Shown here one piece after another: positions 1-5,315 of a stretch of 5,315 nucleotides of DNA (positions are counted from its first letter, which is position 1; every line of letters starts with the position of its first letter). The position numbers and the translations under genes are program-made. Source of the DNA: an uncultured Phycisphaerales bacterium (lineage in GTDB: Bacteria > Planctomycetota > Phycisphaerae > WQYP01); the NCBI GenBank assembly GCA_937901265.1, contig CALCHA010000269.1, forward strand, positions 1 to 5,315, read 5' to 3'. Under the pieces are notes generated by a model. The model ran no database searches, was not told where the DNA came from, and worked only from the letters and a program-made list of their open reading frames with translations.

Positions 1-2
1 CA

Positions 3-1166
3 GAGGGGGGCGGGCGAGGCGGACGCGGGGGGCGGCCGAACACGCAGTTTACGACAGACCTCTCGCAGCCCAACCGTGACAATGGCGGACAGGCGCCGGG
101 TGCGGGGAACAAGTCGATCGCGCTGAAGCTGTGCAAGAACGTGACGCTGTCGAACTTTTCCGTGCTGCGTGGCGGCCATTTCGCGCTTCTGGCGACGGGC
201 GTGGACAACCTGACGATCGACGATCTGCACATCGACACGAATCGCGACGGGTTCGACATCGACGGCTGCCGCAATGTGCGGATATCGAACTGTGCGGTGA
301 ATTCGCCGGCGGATGATGGGATTTGTTTGAAGTCGTCGTGGGGGCTGGGCTTTGCGCGGGCGTGCGAAAACATCACGATCACGAACTGCCTGGTGAGCGG
401 GGGGTGGGAGGTGGGCTCGATGCTGGATGCGACTTATGTCGAGCGTGCGCCGGGCACGGGGCGGATCAAGTTCGGGACGGAATCGAACGGGGGGTTCAAG
501 AACATCACGATTTCGAACTGCGTGTTTGATCGCTGCCAGGGGCTGGCGCTGGAGGCGGTGGATGGGGCGGTGATCGACAACGTGGCGATCAGCAACATCA
601 CAATGCGGGAGTGCGGGAGCCTGCCGATCTTCATCCGCCTGGGCGACCGGCGGCGGATGCCGGCGACGGAGGCGTCGAAGGCGACGGCGGTGGGAGCGAT
701 CCGGCATGTGAGCATTTCGGACGTGGTGGCGCAGAATCGGGCGGCGCAGTATGCCTGCGAGATCGTGGGGATACCGGGGCATGAGATTGAGGATGTGCAC
801 ATCAGCAACGTGCGGCTGATCTGGCCGGGCGGTGCGCCGGCGGGGATCGAAAAGGTGGTGCCGCCGGAGAATGAGTTCATGTATCCCGAGCCGGGGATGT
901 TCGGGGTAATGCCGTCGTCGGCCTTTTTCATTCGGCACGTGAAGGGGATTTCGCTGACGAACATCGATTCGACGTGCGAAGCGAAGGACATGCGGCCGCC
1001 GTTCTGGCTGGAGGATGTGCAGGGGGCGGACTTTTTCAACATTCGCGCGCCGCATGAAGCGGGCGTGCCGATGTTCATGCTGAAGGATGTGACGGATTTT
1101 CATGCGGCGGCGGTGCGTGGGATGAGCGATGTGAGCCGGGAGCAGGTGGAGAGCGGGACGCTGTGA
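3..1166 (+). CDS. GH28-like parallel beta-helix glycosidase, C-terminal part (5' truncated)
   Basis: The reading frame is open from the window edge to TGA at 1164-1166, so the true start lies upstream; the GTG at 141 is internal. About 387 residues are visible. Seen: repeated short strands of the form NITISNC or NVRISNC, spaced roughly 25-40 residues apart (for example near 270, 366, 498, 702 and 789), the ladder of a right-handed parallel beta-helix. Motifs follow the GH28 order: NRDG at 240-251 (family NTD), the DD pair at 312-317 inside PADDGICLKSS, then RIKFGTES at 462-485 (family RIK). The GHG histidine expected between DD and RIK is missing; that stretch reads SGGWEVGS. Known of the family: GH28 enzymes hydrolyse galacturonan or rhamnogalacturonan by inversion, usually outside the cytoplasm. 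The exact substrate is not readable, and rhamnogalacturonidase or another pectin-type glycosidase are options. The first dozen residues are Gly/Arg-rich low complexity. The gene converges on the next one with 55 bases between them and no obvious terminator. Confidence 0.85.
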   Translation, partial: EGGGRGGRGGRPNTQFTTDLSQPNRDNGGQAPGAGNKSIALKLCKNVTLSNFSVLRGGHFALLATGVDNLTIDDLHIDTNRDGFDIDGCRNVRISNCAVNSPADDGICLKSSWGLGFARACENITITNCLVSGGWEVGSMLDATYVERAPGTGRIKFGTESNGGFKNITISNCVFDRCQGLALEAVDGAVIDNVAISNITMRECGSLPIFIRLGDRRRMPATEASKATAVGAIRHVSISDVVAQNRAAQYACEIVGIPGHEIEDVHISNVRLIWPGGAPAGIEKVVPPENEFMYPEPGMFGVMPSSAFFIRHVKGISLTNIDSTCEAKDMRPPFWLEDVQGADFFNIRAPHEAGVPMFMLKDVTDFHAAAVRGMSDVSREQVESGTL

Positions 1167-1221
1167 GCGCGGGGCGATCGCGGCGGAGGATGCCGGATGT
1201 GGGGGCGGGGTTGTCGAGCGC

Positions 1222-2403
1222 TTAGGCGCGGTCGAGGAGTTCGGACCCGACATCGATCTCCACGGCGATGAGGGCGGCGAGACCCTGTTCAATGGCGGTG
1301 GATGCTCCGCCGACGGCGAGGCCGACGTCGACGCCGAGGGTGACGGCGGTCTGCACGTAGCCGACCCAGTCGGGCACGCCTGTGGCCATGGCATTGAGGG
1401 CTTTTTCGAAGACGATCTGGCGCGCGTTGGCGCGTTCGACGCCCTGGTTGACCTTGACGGTGGCCTCGAGAAGGTTGTGCAGGATTTTGGCGGCGGCCTT
1501 GGCGCCGGATTGGGCTTTCTCGAGTTTTTTGGGGAGGAGCTCGGCTTTGGCTTTGTCGACCTTGGCTTCCCAGCGGACCTGTTCGTCGTAGGCGCCGTGG
1601 ATGGTTTTGGCGAGTTCGTGGCTTTCATGGTCGAGCTTTGCGATGTCGACCTTGTGCACTTCGATGTGGCCCTTGCAGTTTTTGAGGTTGGGGATTTCGA
1701 CGCCGAGGAGCCCGCTGAGGACGCCCAGGCCGATTTCCTTGCCGCTCTGCTTGACCTTTTTCATGGTGGAGGCGTCCTTCATGTTTTTGCTCATGAATTC
1801 GCCGAGCAATTTGAGTTCACCCTGGATGTACCTGGCGATCTGGTCAGCGGTGGTGGCGAGCTTGGCGCATTCCTGGGTGATGACGATGCCGCTGCGTGCG
1901 ATGGCGACGATGCCGGCGGGTGCGAGAGCACCATGGGTGGCGGCGGTGACGGCGACGGCCCCGACGATGGCGACGCCGTTCATGGTGATTTTGGCGCCGC
2001 TCTTGATGCGGAAATCACGGAGGCCGTCCTGGCCTTTTTTGTAGTCTTCGAAAAGCCGATCGACCTCGGCGGCCATGTCGTGGCCGGCTTGTTCCATTTC
2101 GTGGCGGGCGGTGGTGTCGATATCCATGGAAAAAAGATGCGCCGCCTTGGGGTCAAAGCGGGCGGCCTTTTGATCGGCCTGCTTCACGCGGGCAACCAGG
2201 CGGGCAATGATGGGGGTCACCTTGGCGTTGGCCTTGTCGGTCATTTTCTGGATCCACACGGGATCGCGTTCCAGCCGCTTGAAGACGGGATCGGGGAGGT
2301 CGATCACGAGGTAGAGGTTGAGACCCTCGATTTTCACATGCTGGAGCTTCTCGGCCATGAGGGTTTTGGAGACGTCGTAGTGCAGGGCGGTCCACTTGGC
2401 CAT
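1222..2403 (-). CDS. helix-rich hypothetical protein with two hydrophobic blocks
   Basis: A 393-residue protein I do not recognise. The start ATG (2401-2403) has a GAAAGGA ribosome-binding site 8 bases upstream, which supports both start and strand; the stop is TAA at 1222-1224. Seen: no signal peptide; an N-terminal domain (about 1-55) with a hydrophobic strand-like patch at residues 28-36; charged helices rich in Lys, Ala and Asp (55-135); a long hydrophobic Ala/Val/Gly/Ile block (about 142-176) that could form a membrane hairpin; further helices, including a Lys/Ala-rich coiled-coil-like part (about 255-335); and a second hydrophobic Gly/Ala/Val block close to the C-terminus (about 349-381). 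Context: it diverges from the WXG100/FtsK operon across 216 bases, so shared control is possible. Inference: amphipathic helices around a central hydrophobic hairpin recall helical pore-forming proteins and T7SS-associated substrates, but no motif proves either. A long open frame on the opposite strand across most of this gene is Gly/Asp low complexity and is taken as a shadow. Confidence 0.8.
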   Translation of the reverse strand: MAKWTALHYDVSKTLMAEKLQHVKIEGLNLYLVIDLPDPVFKRLERDPVWIQKMTDKANAKVTPIIARLVARVKQADQKAARFDPKAAHLFSMDIDTTARHEMEQAGHDMAAEVDRLFEDYKKGQDGLRDFRIKSGAKITMNGVAIVGAVAVTAATHGALAPAGIVAIARSGIVITQECAKLATTADQIARYIQGELKLLGEFMSKNMKDASTMKKVKQSGKEIGLGVLSGLLGVEIPNLKNCKGHIEVHKVDIAKLDHESHELAKTIHGAYDEQVRWEAKVDKAKAELLPKKLEKAQSGAKAAAKILHNLLEATVKVNQGVERANARQIVFEKALNAMATGVPDWVGYVQTAVTLGVDVGLAVGGASTAIEQGLAALIAVEIDVGSELLDRA

Positions 2404-2411
2404 GAGAGGGG

Positions 2412-2418
2412 TCCTTTC
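2412..2418 (-). promoter_or_regulatory. ribosome-binding site of the 393-residue gene
   Basis: On the minus strand this reads GAAAGGA, a good anti-16S match, 8 bases ahead of the ATG at 2403-2401. It is useful because it fixes the start and argues that the minus-strand frame, not the opposing plus-strand frame, is the real gene. Confidence 0.55.
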
Positions 2419-2563
2419 GGGTGGGGTGTGAGGGGTCGTTGGGGCAGCTTATCGCTGGGCCGGGGGGTGGGCAAGAAAAAGATCCGCAAGGGCGAAACGT
2501 GGGTGGATGGGCGGCGTGGCGCCGAGGGGGCGATTTTTGCGAGTGGCGGGAGGGGGGATTCGT

Positions 2564-2592
2564 TTGTGGGGCCTTGCGCCACCGGCTATAAC
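2564..2592 (+). promoter_or_regulatory. candidate sigma70-type promoter of the WXG100/FtsK operon
   Basis: A TTGTGG hexamer (2564-2569) and a TATAAC hexamer (2587-2592) are separated by exactly 17 bases. The -10 element matches the TATAAT consensus at five of six positions, and the -35 keeps TTG. TATAAC ends 27 bases before the WXG100 start codon, leaving a short leader. The rest of the divergent region (2404-2619) is G-rich on the plus strand with A/T islands at 2473-2481 and 2533-2538; I see no clear operator or terminator in it. Promoter consensus in this phylum is less well defined than in Escherichia coli, so this remains a candidate. Confidence 0.4.
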
Positions 2593-2619
2593 AAAGCGTC
2601 AGCGCTTGGGAGCCCGACC

Positions 2620-2892
2620 ATGTCCAAAGCCAATGTTGATCCAGCAGAGTTGCGGCGGTTCGCCCTGGACCTGAAGCGCTTCACCGATGAAGTGGAGTCT
2701 CTGGTGGGGCAGATGCACGGGAAGATGAACAACCTGAATTCGACCTGGCGCGACCAGGAGCACGCGAAGTTCGCGGAGGCGTTCGCCCAGACGACCAAGG
2801 CGCTGGGGACGTTTGTGAATGCGGCGGGCGACCACGCGGTATTTTTGAACAAGAAGGCGGCGGCGATCGAGCAGTACCTTCGGCAGCGATGA
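2620..2892 (+). CDS. WXG100-family protein (type VII secretion substrate type)
   Basis: A 90-residue protein of the size expected for WXG100 (about 100 residues). Seen: an amphipathic helix at about residues 7-39, a turn with STWRDQEH around Trp43, and a second helix at about 46-88, with the conserved-looking series F51, F55 and F65 after the turn. This is the helical-hairpin fold of ESAT-6/EsxA-like proteins. The signature is W-R-D rather than W-x-G, and the C-terminus ends YLRQR, so the YxxxD/E export signal described for Actinobacteria is absent. The ATG at 2620 is chosen because homology-like sequence begins there and a modest GGGAG (2608-2612) lies 7 bases upstream; the frame is open far upstream but only as a shadow of the opposing gene. 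It is first in a co-directional set leading to an FtsK-type ATPase. Known: WXG100 proteins are dimeric, exported by T7SS or needed for export of other substrates. Inference: same role here, possibly paired with the 70-residue protein encoded downstream. Confidence 0.88.
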   Translation: MSKANVDPAELRRFALDLKRFTDEVESLVGQMHGKMNNLNSTWRDQEHAKFAEAFAQTTKALGTFVNAAGDHAVFLNKKAAAIEQYLRQR

Positions 2893-2952
2893 GGCGGGGG
2901 ATTTCCGGCGGATGAACGTGTCCAGAGCGTCTGGTGAGGCCTGTGATCAGTT

Positions 2953-3609
2953 ATGCCTGAAGTGGTGAACGTCGATGACTTTGAAGTGTTCCGCCAGTTT
3001 CGGGCGGCGCTGGTGAAATTTGCGCGGGCGGCGGACCAGGTGCTTTCGGGGGCGGAGAGCGAAATTTCGCGGACGCACGGGTGGCTGGAGGGGGAGCAGA
3101 TGAGTTACTGGGTGGGGCAGCGCAAGAAGCGTGTGGAAGCGGTGGCCAAGGCGAAGGACGCGGTGCGGCAGAAGAAGCTGTACAAGGACGCGACGGGGCG
3201 GACACCGGGCGCGGTGGAAGAGGAGAAGATCCTGGCCAAATGCGTGGCGGCGGTGGAGGAAGCGGAGCGGAAGGTCGAGGTGATCCGCAAGTGGCTGCCG
3301 AAGTTTGAAAAGGCAGCCGATGGATATCGTGGCGGGGTGGCGCGTCTGCACGCGTCGATTTTCGCGGACATCCCGAAGGGGATTGCGCTGCTGGATAAAT
3401 TGGCGGGATCGCTGGAGGCGTACGCGCAGATCGAGGTGCCGTCGTCGCGGGCACCGACGATGGCAGCGGGAGCCGGGGAGTCCTTTTCGCGGCCGCCGGA
3501 GGAAGCGGTGCGGGTGAGCCCGCCTGCGGCGGATTCACCAGCGGTGGTCGAGGAAGCGTCCGAGGCCCCCAGGGCACCCGATGAGGAGGTCCGCAATGTC
3601 GCTGGTTGA
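2953..3609 (+). CDS. helical protein of the WXG100/FtsK cluster with disordered acidic tail
   Basis: A 218-residue protein without a function known to me. An in-frame stop at 2944-2946 makes the ATG at 2953 the first ATG start; the nearest purine-rich site, GAGG (2936-2939), is 13 bases away, which is rather far. Seen: an almost wholly helical domain (about residues 8-160) with strongly charged coiled-coil-like stretches at 56-78 and 88-125, containing W44, W53 and W114, followed by a Pro/Ala/Glu-rich tail (about 163-218) that should be disordered and is acidic. There is no signal peptide or membrane segment. A WVG triplet (53-55) and a YAQIE pentapeptide (157-161) match the literal WxG and YxxxE patterns, though the former sits inside a predicted helix. 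I recall similar uncharacterised proteins beside WXG100 and FtsK genes in Planctomycetota/Verrucomicrobiota. Inference: a cytoplasmic chaperone, adaptor or substrate of the export ATPase. The last 14 bases overlap the next gene. Confidence 0.85.
   Translation: MPEVVNVDDFEVFRQFRAALVKFARAADQVLSGAESEISRTHGWLEGEQMSYWVGQRKKRVEAVAKAKDAVRQKKLYKDATGRTPGAVEEEKILAKCVAAVEEAERKVEVIRKWLPKFEKAADGYRGGVARLHASIFADIPKGIALLDKLAGSLEAYAQIEVPSSRAPTMAAGAGESFSRPPEEAVRVSPPAADSPAVVEEASEAPRAPDEEVRNVAG
3584..3589 (+). promoter_or_regulatory. strong ribosome-binding site inside the 218-residue gene
   Basis: A perfect AGGAGG lies 6 bases before the ATG at 3596, within the final codons of the preceding gene. It decides the start of the 70-residue gene: the ATG at 3581 in the same frame lies upstream of the site and is unlikely to be used. 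Confidence 0.65.
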
Positions 3610-3808
3610 CGGAAAAGGCACGCTATCGACGGCGATGAAGGACCTGATCGCGCGGTGGCATGATGTACAGGGGGTGTGGCACGACACGCAAAGCGCGGAG
3701 TTTGAGAAGACCTATCTTTTTCAGCTGGAAAACGATGTTCGGGGGGCACTTGGGGCGCTTGATTCGATGAACCAGGTGATCCACAAAGTTGAATCCGATT
3801 GCGAGTAG
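3596..3808 (+). CDS. small WXG100-like helical protein (W-x-D variant)
   Basis: A 70-residue protein. The start at 3596 is supported by AGGAGG 6 bases upstream; the frame overlaps the preceding gene by 14 bases, which suggests translational coupling. Seen: a helix at about residues 8-26, a VWHDTQS turn around Trp28, then an amphipathic helix at about 34-68 (pattern FEKTYL, LENDV, ALGALDSM). The turn plus following F/Y-containing helix resembles the second half of a WXG100 hairpin, with a shortened first helix and Asp in place of the Gly. There is no signal peptide and no YxxxD/E ending. T7SS loci often encode two WXG100 proteins that form a heterodimer; by analogy this may be the partner of the 90-residue protein. 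That pairing is inference; similarity is by pattern only, and it could instead be a small regulator or ATPase-binding subunit. A gap of 7 bases separates it from the ATPase gene. Confidence 0.8.
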   Translation: MSLVDGKGTLSTAMKDLIARWHDVQGVWHDTQSAEFEKTYLFQLENDVRGALGALDSMNQVIHKVESDCE

Positions 3809-3815
3809 CAGCCAC

Positions 3816-5315
3816 ATGACCCAGACGCTTCCCACCGTAGCCGCCGCCCCCGCCGCGCCCGCGCCGCGCGATCCCCAGCGAGAGACGCTGGAGCAGATCG
3901 TGAAGCTGTCGATGGAGTGTACGGCGCGCGAGCAGCAGTTGGAGCATGAACATGCCGAGGCGCAGGCGAAGGAGGACGCGGGGTTCAGGAAGCGGACTGA
4001 GGGTGCCCGCGAGGAGCAGACGCAGGAGCTGGGCGCACTGAAGGAATCGATGAGCCAGCGGAAGGAGGCGCTGATCGGGGATCTCGACGGGCGTCTGGCG
4101 ACGCTGGAATCGGAAAGCGAAGAGTCGCTGCGTCGCCTGACGAAGAAGAAGTCGGAGACGGATCACGCCATCAAGAAGACGGCGGAGCAGAACGCGTGGC
4201 AGGCGGAGAGCGGGCTTGTCAACTTCGGGATGAAGCTGGACGCGGAGGAACTCAAGGCGGACAAGGATCTGCAGGCGCTGCTGGCATCGCTGACCGCGCT
4301 GCAGACGCAGGCGCACGAGGCGTTGATTCACGAGCGGATCAACCCGCCGACGGTGGATGTGCCCAACGACGAGGCGCTGCGGCAGAAGATTGCCGAAGAG
4401 CCGCTGCCGCTGGTGAAGGAGCATCAGGAGAAGGCGACGGCGCTTCTGGAGGAGCTTCGGACGGCGTTGCGCGCGGGGTTCGGGTCGGGGGCACTGCCGA
4501 TTTTTCTGATTATTGTGCTGGCGGCGGGCGGCGGCGCGGCGGGCTGGTTTCTGACGCCGGACGCGGCGACGAAGCCGCTGGCGGCGGGAGGCGCGACGCT
4601 GGGGGTGATTGTTCTGGGGTCGCTGATTTTCGTGCTGGTGCGGATGGCGAAGCGGCGCAGCGCGACGGCACGGGCGATGGATTTATACACCAGCCTGGCG
4701 CAGTCGGTATCGATTGCGTCGAAGGCGGCGCGGTCGGACGTGGAGACGGCGGCGGTGGCGCGGGAGCTGAAGAACCGCGATGCGCAGCGGAAACGGGATG
4801 TTGATGTGAAGGGGGCGCGGGACAAGGGGCGGGCGCAACTCGCGGAGGCCGCGGAGCAGCATCGCAGGACGCTGGAGGAGCAGACGGCGCAAGTGAAGGC
4901 GCAGCGTGAGGCGTTGCAGCGGGAGCGGGAGCAGGCGCTGGGCGCACTGACGCAGGCGCGGGAGACGGCGATGCAGGAGCTGGAGACGCGCTTCGCCACC
5001 GGGCGGCAGGAGGATCAACGGCAGCATGAGCAGGCCGCGGCGGCGATTGAGGCGGAGTACGCTTCGGGGATGGCGGCGCTGAAGGCCCGCTGGGATGAGG
5101 GGCTGCGCGCGGTGGGGGTGCTCCTGGCGGCGGGCGCGGGGATTGATCCGGCGCTGATTGACTGGCAGAGCGCGGCGTGGGAGCAGTGGAAGGCCCCGAC
5201 GACCTATACGAATCAGGTGCGTTTCGGGGAGATGAAAGTGGACCTGGCGCTGCTCACGGAGCACGTGCCGCGCGGATTGGAACTGCCGGGGCCCTTTCAG
5301 GTTCCCGCGTTGCTG
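3816..5315 (+). CDS. FtsK/SpoIIIE-type ATPase, T7SS-like, N-terminal 500 residues (3' truncated)
   Basis: Reads open from the ATG at 3816 to the window end, exactly 500 codons, with no stop. The ATG is 7 bases after the preceding stop with only a weak ribosome-binding site, so translation is probably coupled. Seen in order: an Ala/Pro-rich start (about 1-18); a long charged Glu/Gln/Lys/Arg helix or coiled coil (19-175); a short Pro-containing break at 176-180; another helix (about 188-220); two membrane segments (about 226-246 and 255-275) joined by a short loop; an RMAKRR positive stop; a second very charged coiled coil (about 280-428); a hydrophobic helix (430-442); a Trp-rich stretch (W454, W460, W463); and VRFGEMKVDL (468-477) leading to PGPFQVPALL at the edge. 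I recognise this last part as the entry to the FtsK/SpoIIIE-like ATPase region of planctomycete-type proteins; the Walker motifs lie beyond the window. Known: membrane-anchored FtsK/SpoIIIE ATPases (EccC/EssC) drive type VII export. Inference: this is the motor for the small proteins encoded upstream. A DNA translocase role is less likely given the WXG100 neighbours. Confidence 0.85.
   Translation, partial: MTQTLPTVAAAPAAPAPRDPQRETLEQIVKLSMECTAREQQLEHEHAEAQAKEDAGFRKRTEGAREEQTQELGALKESMSQRKEALIGDLDGRLATLESESEESLRRLTKKKSETDHAIKKTAEQNAWQAESGLVNFGMKLDAEELKADKDLQALLASLTALQTQAHEALIHERINPPTVDVPNDEALRQKIAEEPLPLVKEHQEKATALLEELRTALRAGFGSGALPIFLIIVLAAGGGAAGWFLTPDAATKPLAAGGATLGVIVLGSLIFVLVRMAKRRSATARAMDLYTSLAQSVSIASKAARSDVETAAVARELKNRDAQRKRDVDVKGARDKGRAQLAEAAEQHRRTLEEQTAQVKAQREALQREREQALGALTQARETAMQELETRFATGRQEDQRQHEQAAAAIEAEYASGMAALKARWDEGLRAVGVLLAAGAGIDPALIDWQSAAWEQWKAPTTYTNQVRFGEMKVDLALLTEHVPRGLELPGPFQVPALL

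Noticed and set aside
1..38. G-rich low-complexity start of the window, possibly a frameshift or assembly error
   Set aside because: The GH28 frame stays open through it and gives a Gly/Arg-rich loop; without the upstream sequence or homologue alignment there is no evidence of an error.
434..1078. 214-codon open frame on the minus strand
   Set aside because: Lies wholly within the GH28-like gene, whose beta-helix repeats and catalytic motifs are clear on the plus strand.
1174..1181. GCGATCGC palindrome between the two convergent genes
   Set aside because: Identical to the HIP1-type octamer, but a single copy is expected by chance in GC-rich DNA; it is too short for a terminator and has no T-run.
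2448..2476. Possible minus-strand promoter (GATAAG with TCTTGC 17 bases upstream)
   Set aside because: The -10 matches at only four of six positions and the -35 hardly at all; too weak to list as a feature.
1477..2619. Plus-strand coding extension upstream of the WXG100 gene
   Set aside because: Gly/Asp/Phe-rich low-complexity translation without domain character, antisense and codon-aligned to the well-supported minus-strand gene that has a good ribosome-binding site; the WXG100 length fits a start at 2620.
2922..2934. Perfect 5-base inverted repeat CCAGA-GCG-TCTGG ahead of the 218-residue gene
   Set aside because: The stem is too short and is not followed by a T-run, so it is neither a convincing terminator nor a clear regulatory hairpin.
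3105..4424. 439-codon open frame on the minus strand
   Set aside because: Arg/Leu-rich translation typical of the antisense of GC-rich, charged coiled-coil genes; it crosses three plus-strand genes that have better protein character and ribosome-binding signals.
4424..5264. Several overlapping minus-strand open frames (Ser/Arg/Pro/Leu-rich)
   Set aside because: They mirror the coiled-coil part of the ATPase gene, which continues open through this whole stretch on the plus strand.

Overview
The window is GC-rich DNA (G/C at most third codon positions), densely packed with genes, and it looks like a chromosome segment of a Gram-negative-type bacterium. I favour Planctomycetota (possibly Phycisphaerae), with the Verrucomicrobiota side of the PVC group as the alternative. 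This rests on remembered family resemblance of the GH28-like enzyme and of the WXG100/FtsK cluster; there is no rRNA or other marker, so the assignment is tentative. No tRNA, rRNA, CRISPR array, transposase or clear mobile-element boundary was seen.

Layout. (1) Positions 3-1166, plus strand: the C-terminal part of a right-handed parallel beta-helix protein of the GH28 (polygalacturonase-like) type, cut by the left edge. (2) Positions 1222-2403, minus strand: a 393-residue helix-rich protein of unknown function with two hydrophobic blocks. It converges on the GH28 gene and diverges from what follows. (3) Positions 2404-2619: a divergent intergenic region with a plausible sigma70-type promoter just ahead of the next gene. 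(4) Positions 2620-5315, plus strand: four tightly spaced genes that form an apparent operon. They are a 90-residue WXG100-type protein; a 218-residue helical protein with a disordered acidic tail; a 70-residue WXG100-like small protein whose start overlaps the preceding gene; and the first 500 residues of a large membrane protein with coiled coil, two transmembrane segments, coiled coil, and then the beginning of what I recognise as an FtsK/SpoIIIE-type ATPase. The last gene runs off the right edge, so no stop codon is seen.

How they may work together. WXG100 proteins are the small helical-hairpin substrates of type VII secretion (ESX/T7SS), and the one component shared by all such systems is a membrane-anchored FtsK/SpoIIIE ATPase (EccC/EssC). 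The co-directional set here has that core logic without the other known membrane parts, and its ATPase has a different N-terminus. The best reading is a minimal T7SS-like export module in a bacterium with two membranes. The divergent 393-residue protein is a candidate associated factor or substrate, by position and helical character only. The GH28-like gene is probably unrelated metabolic background (plant or algal polysaccharide degradation).
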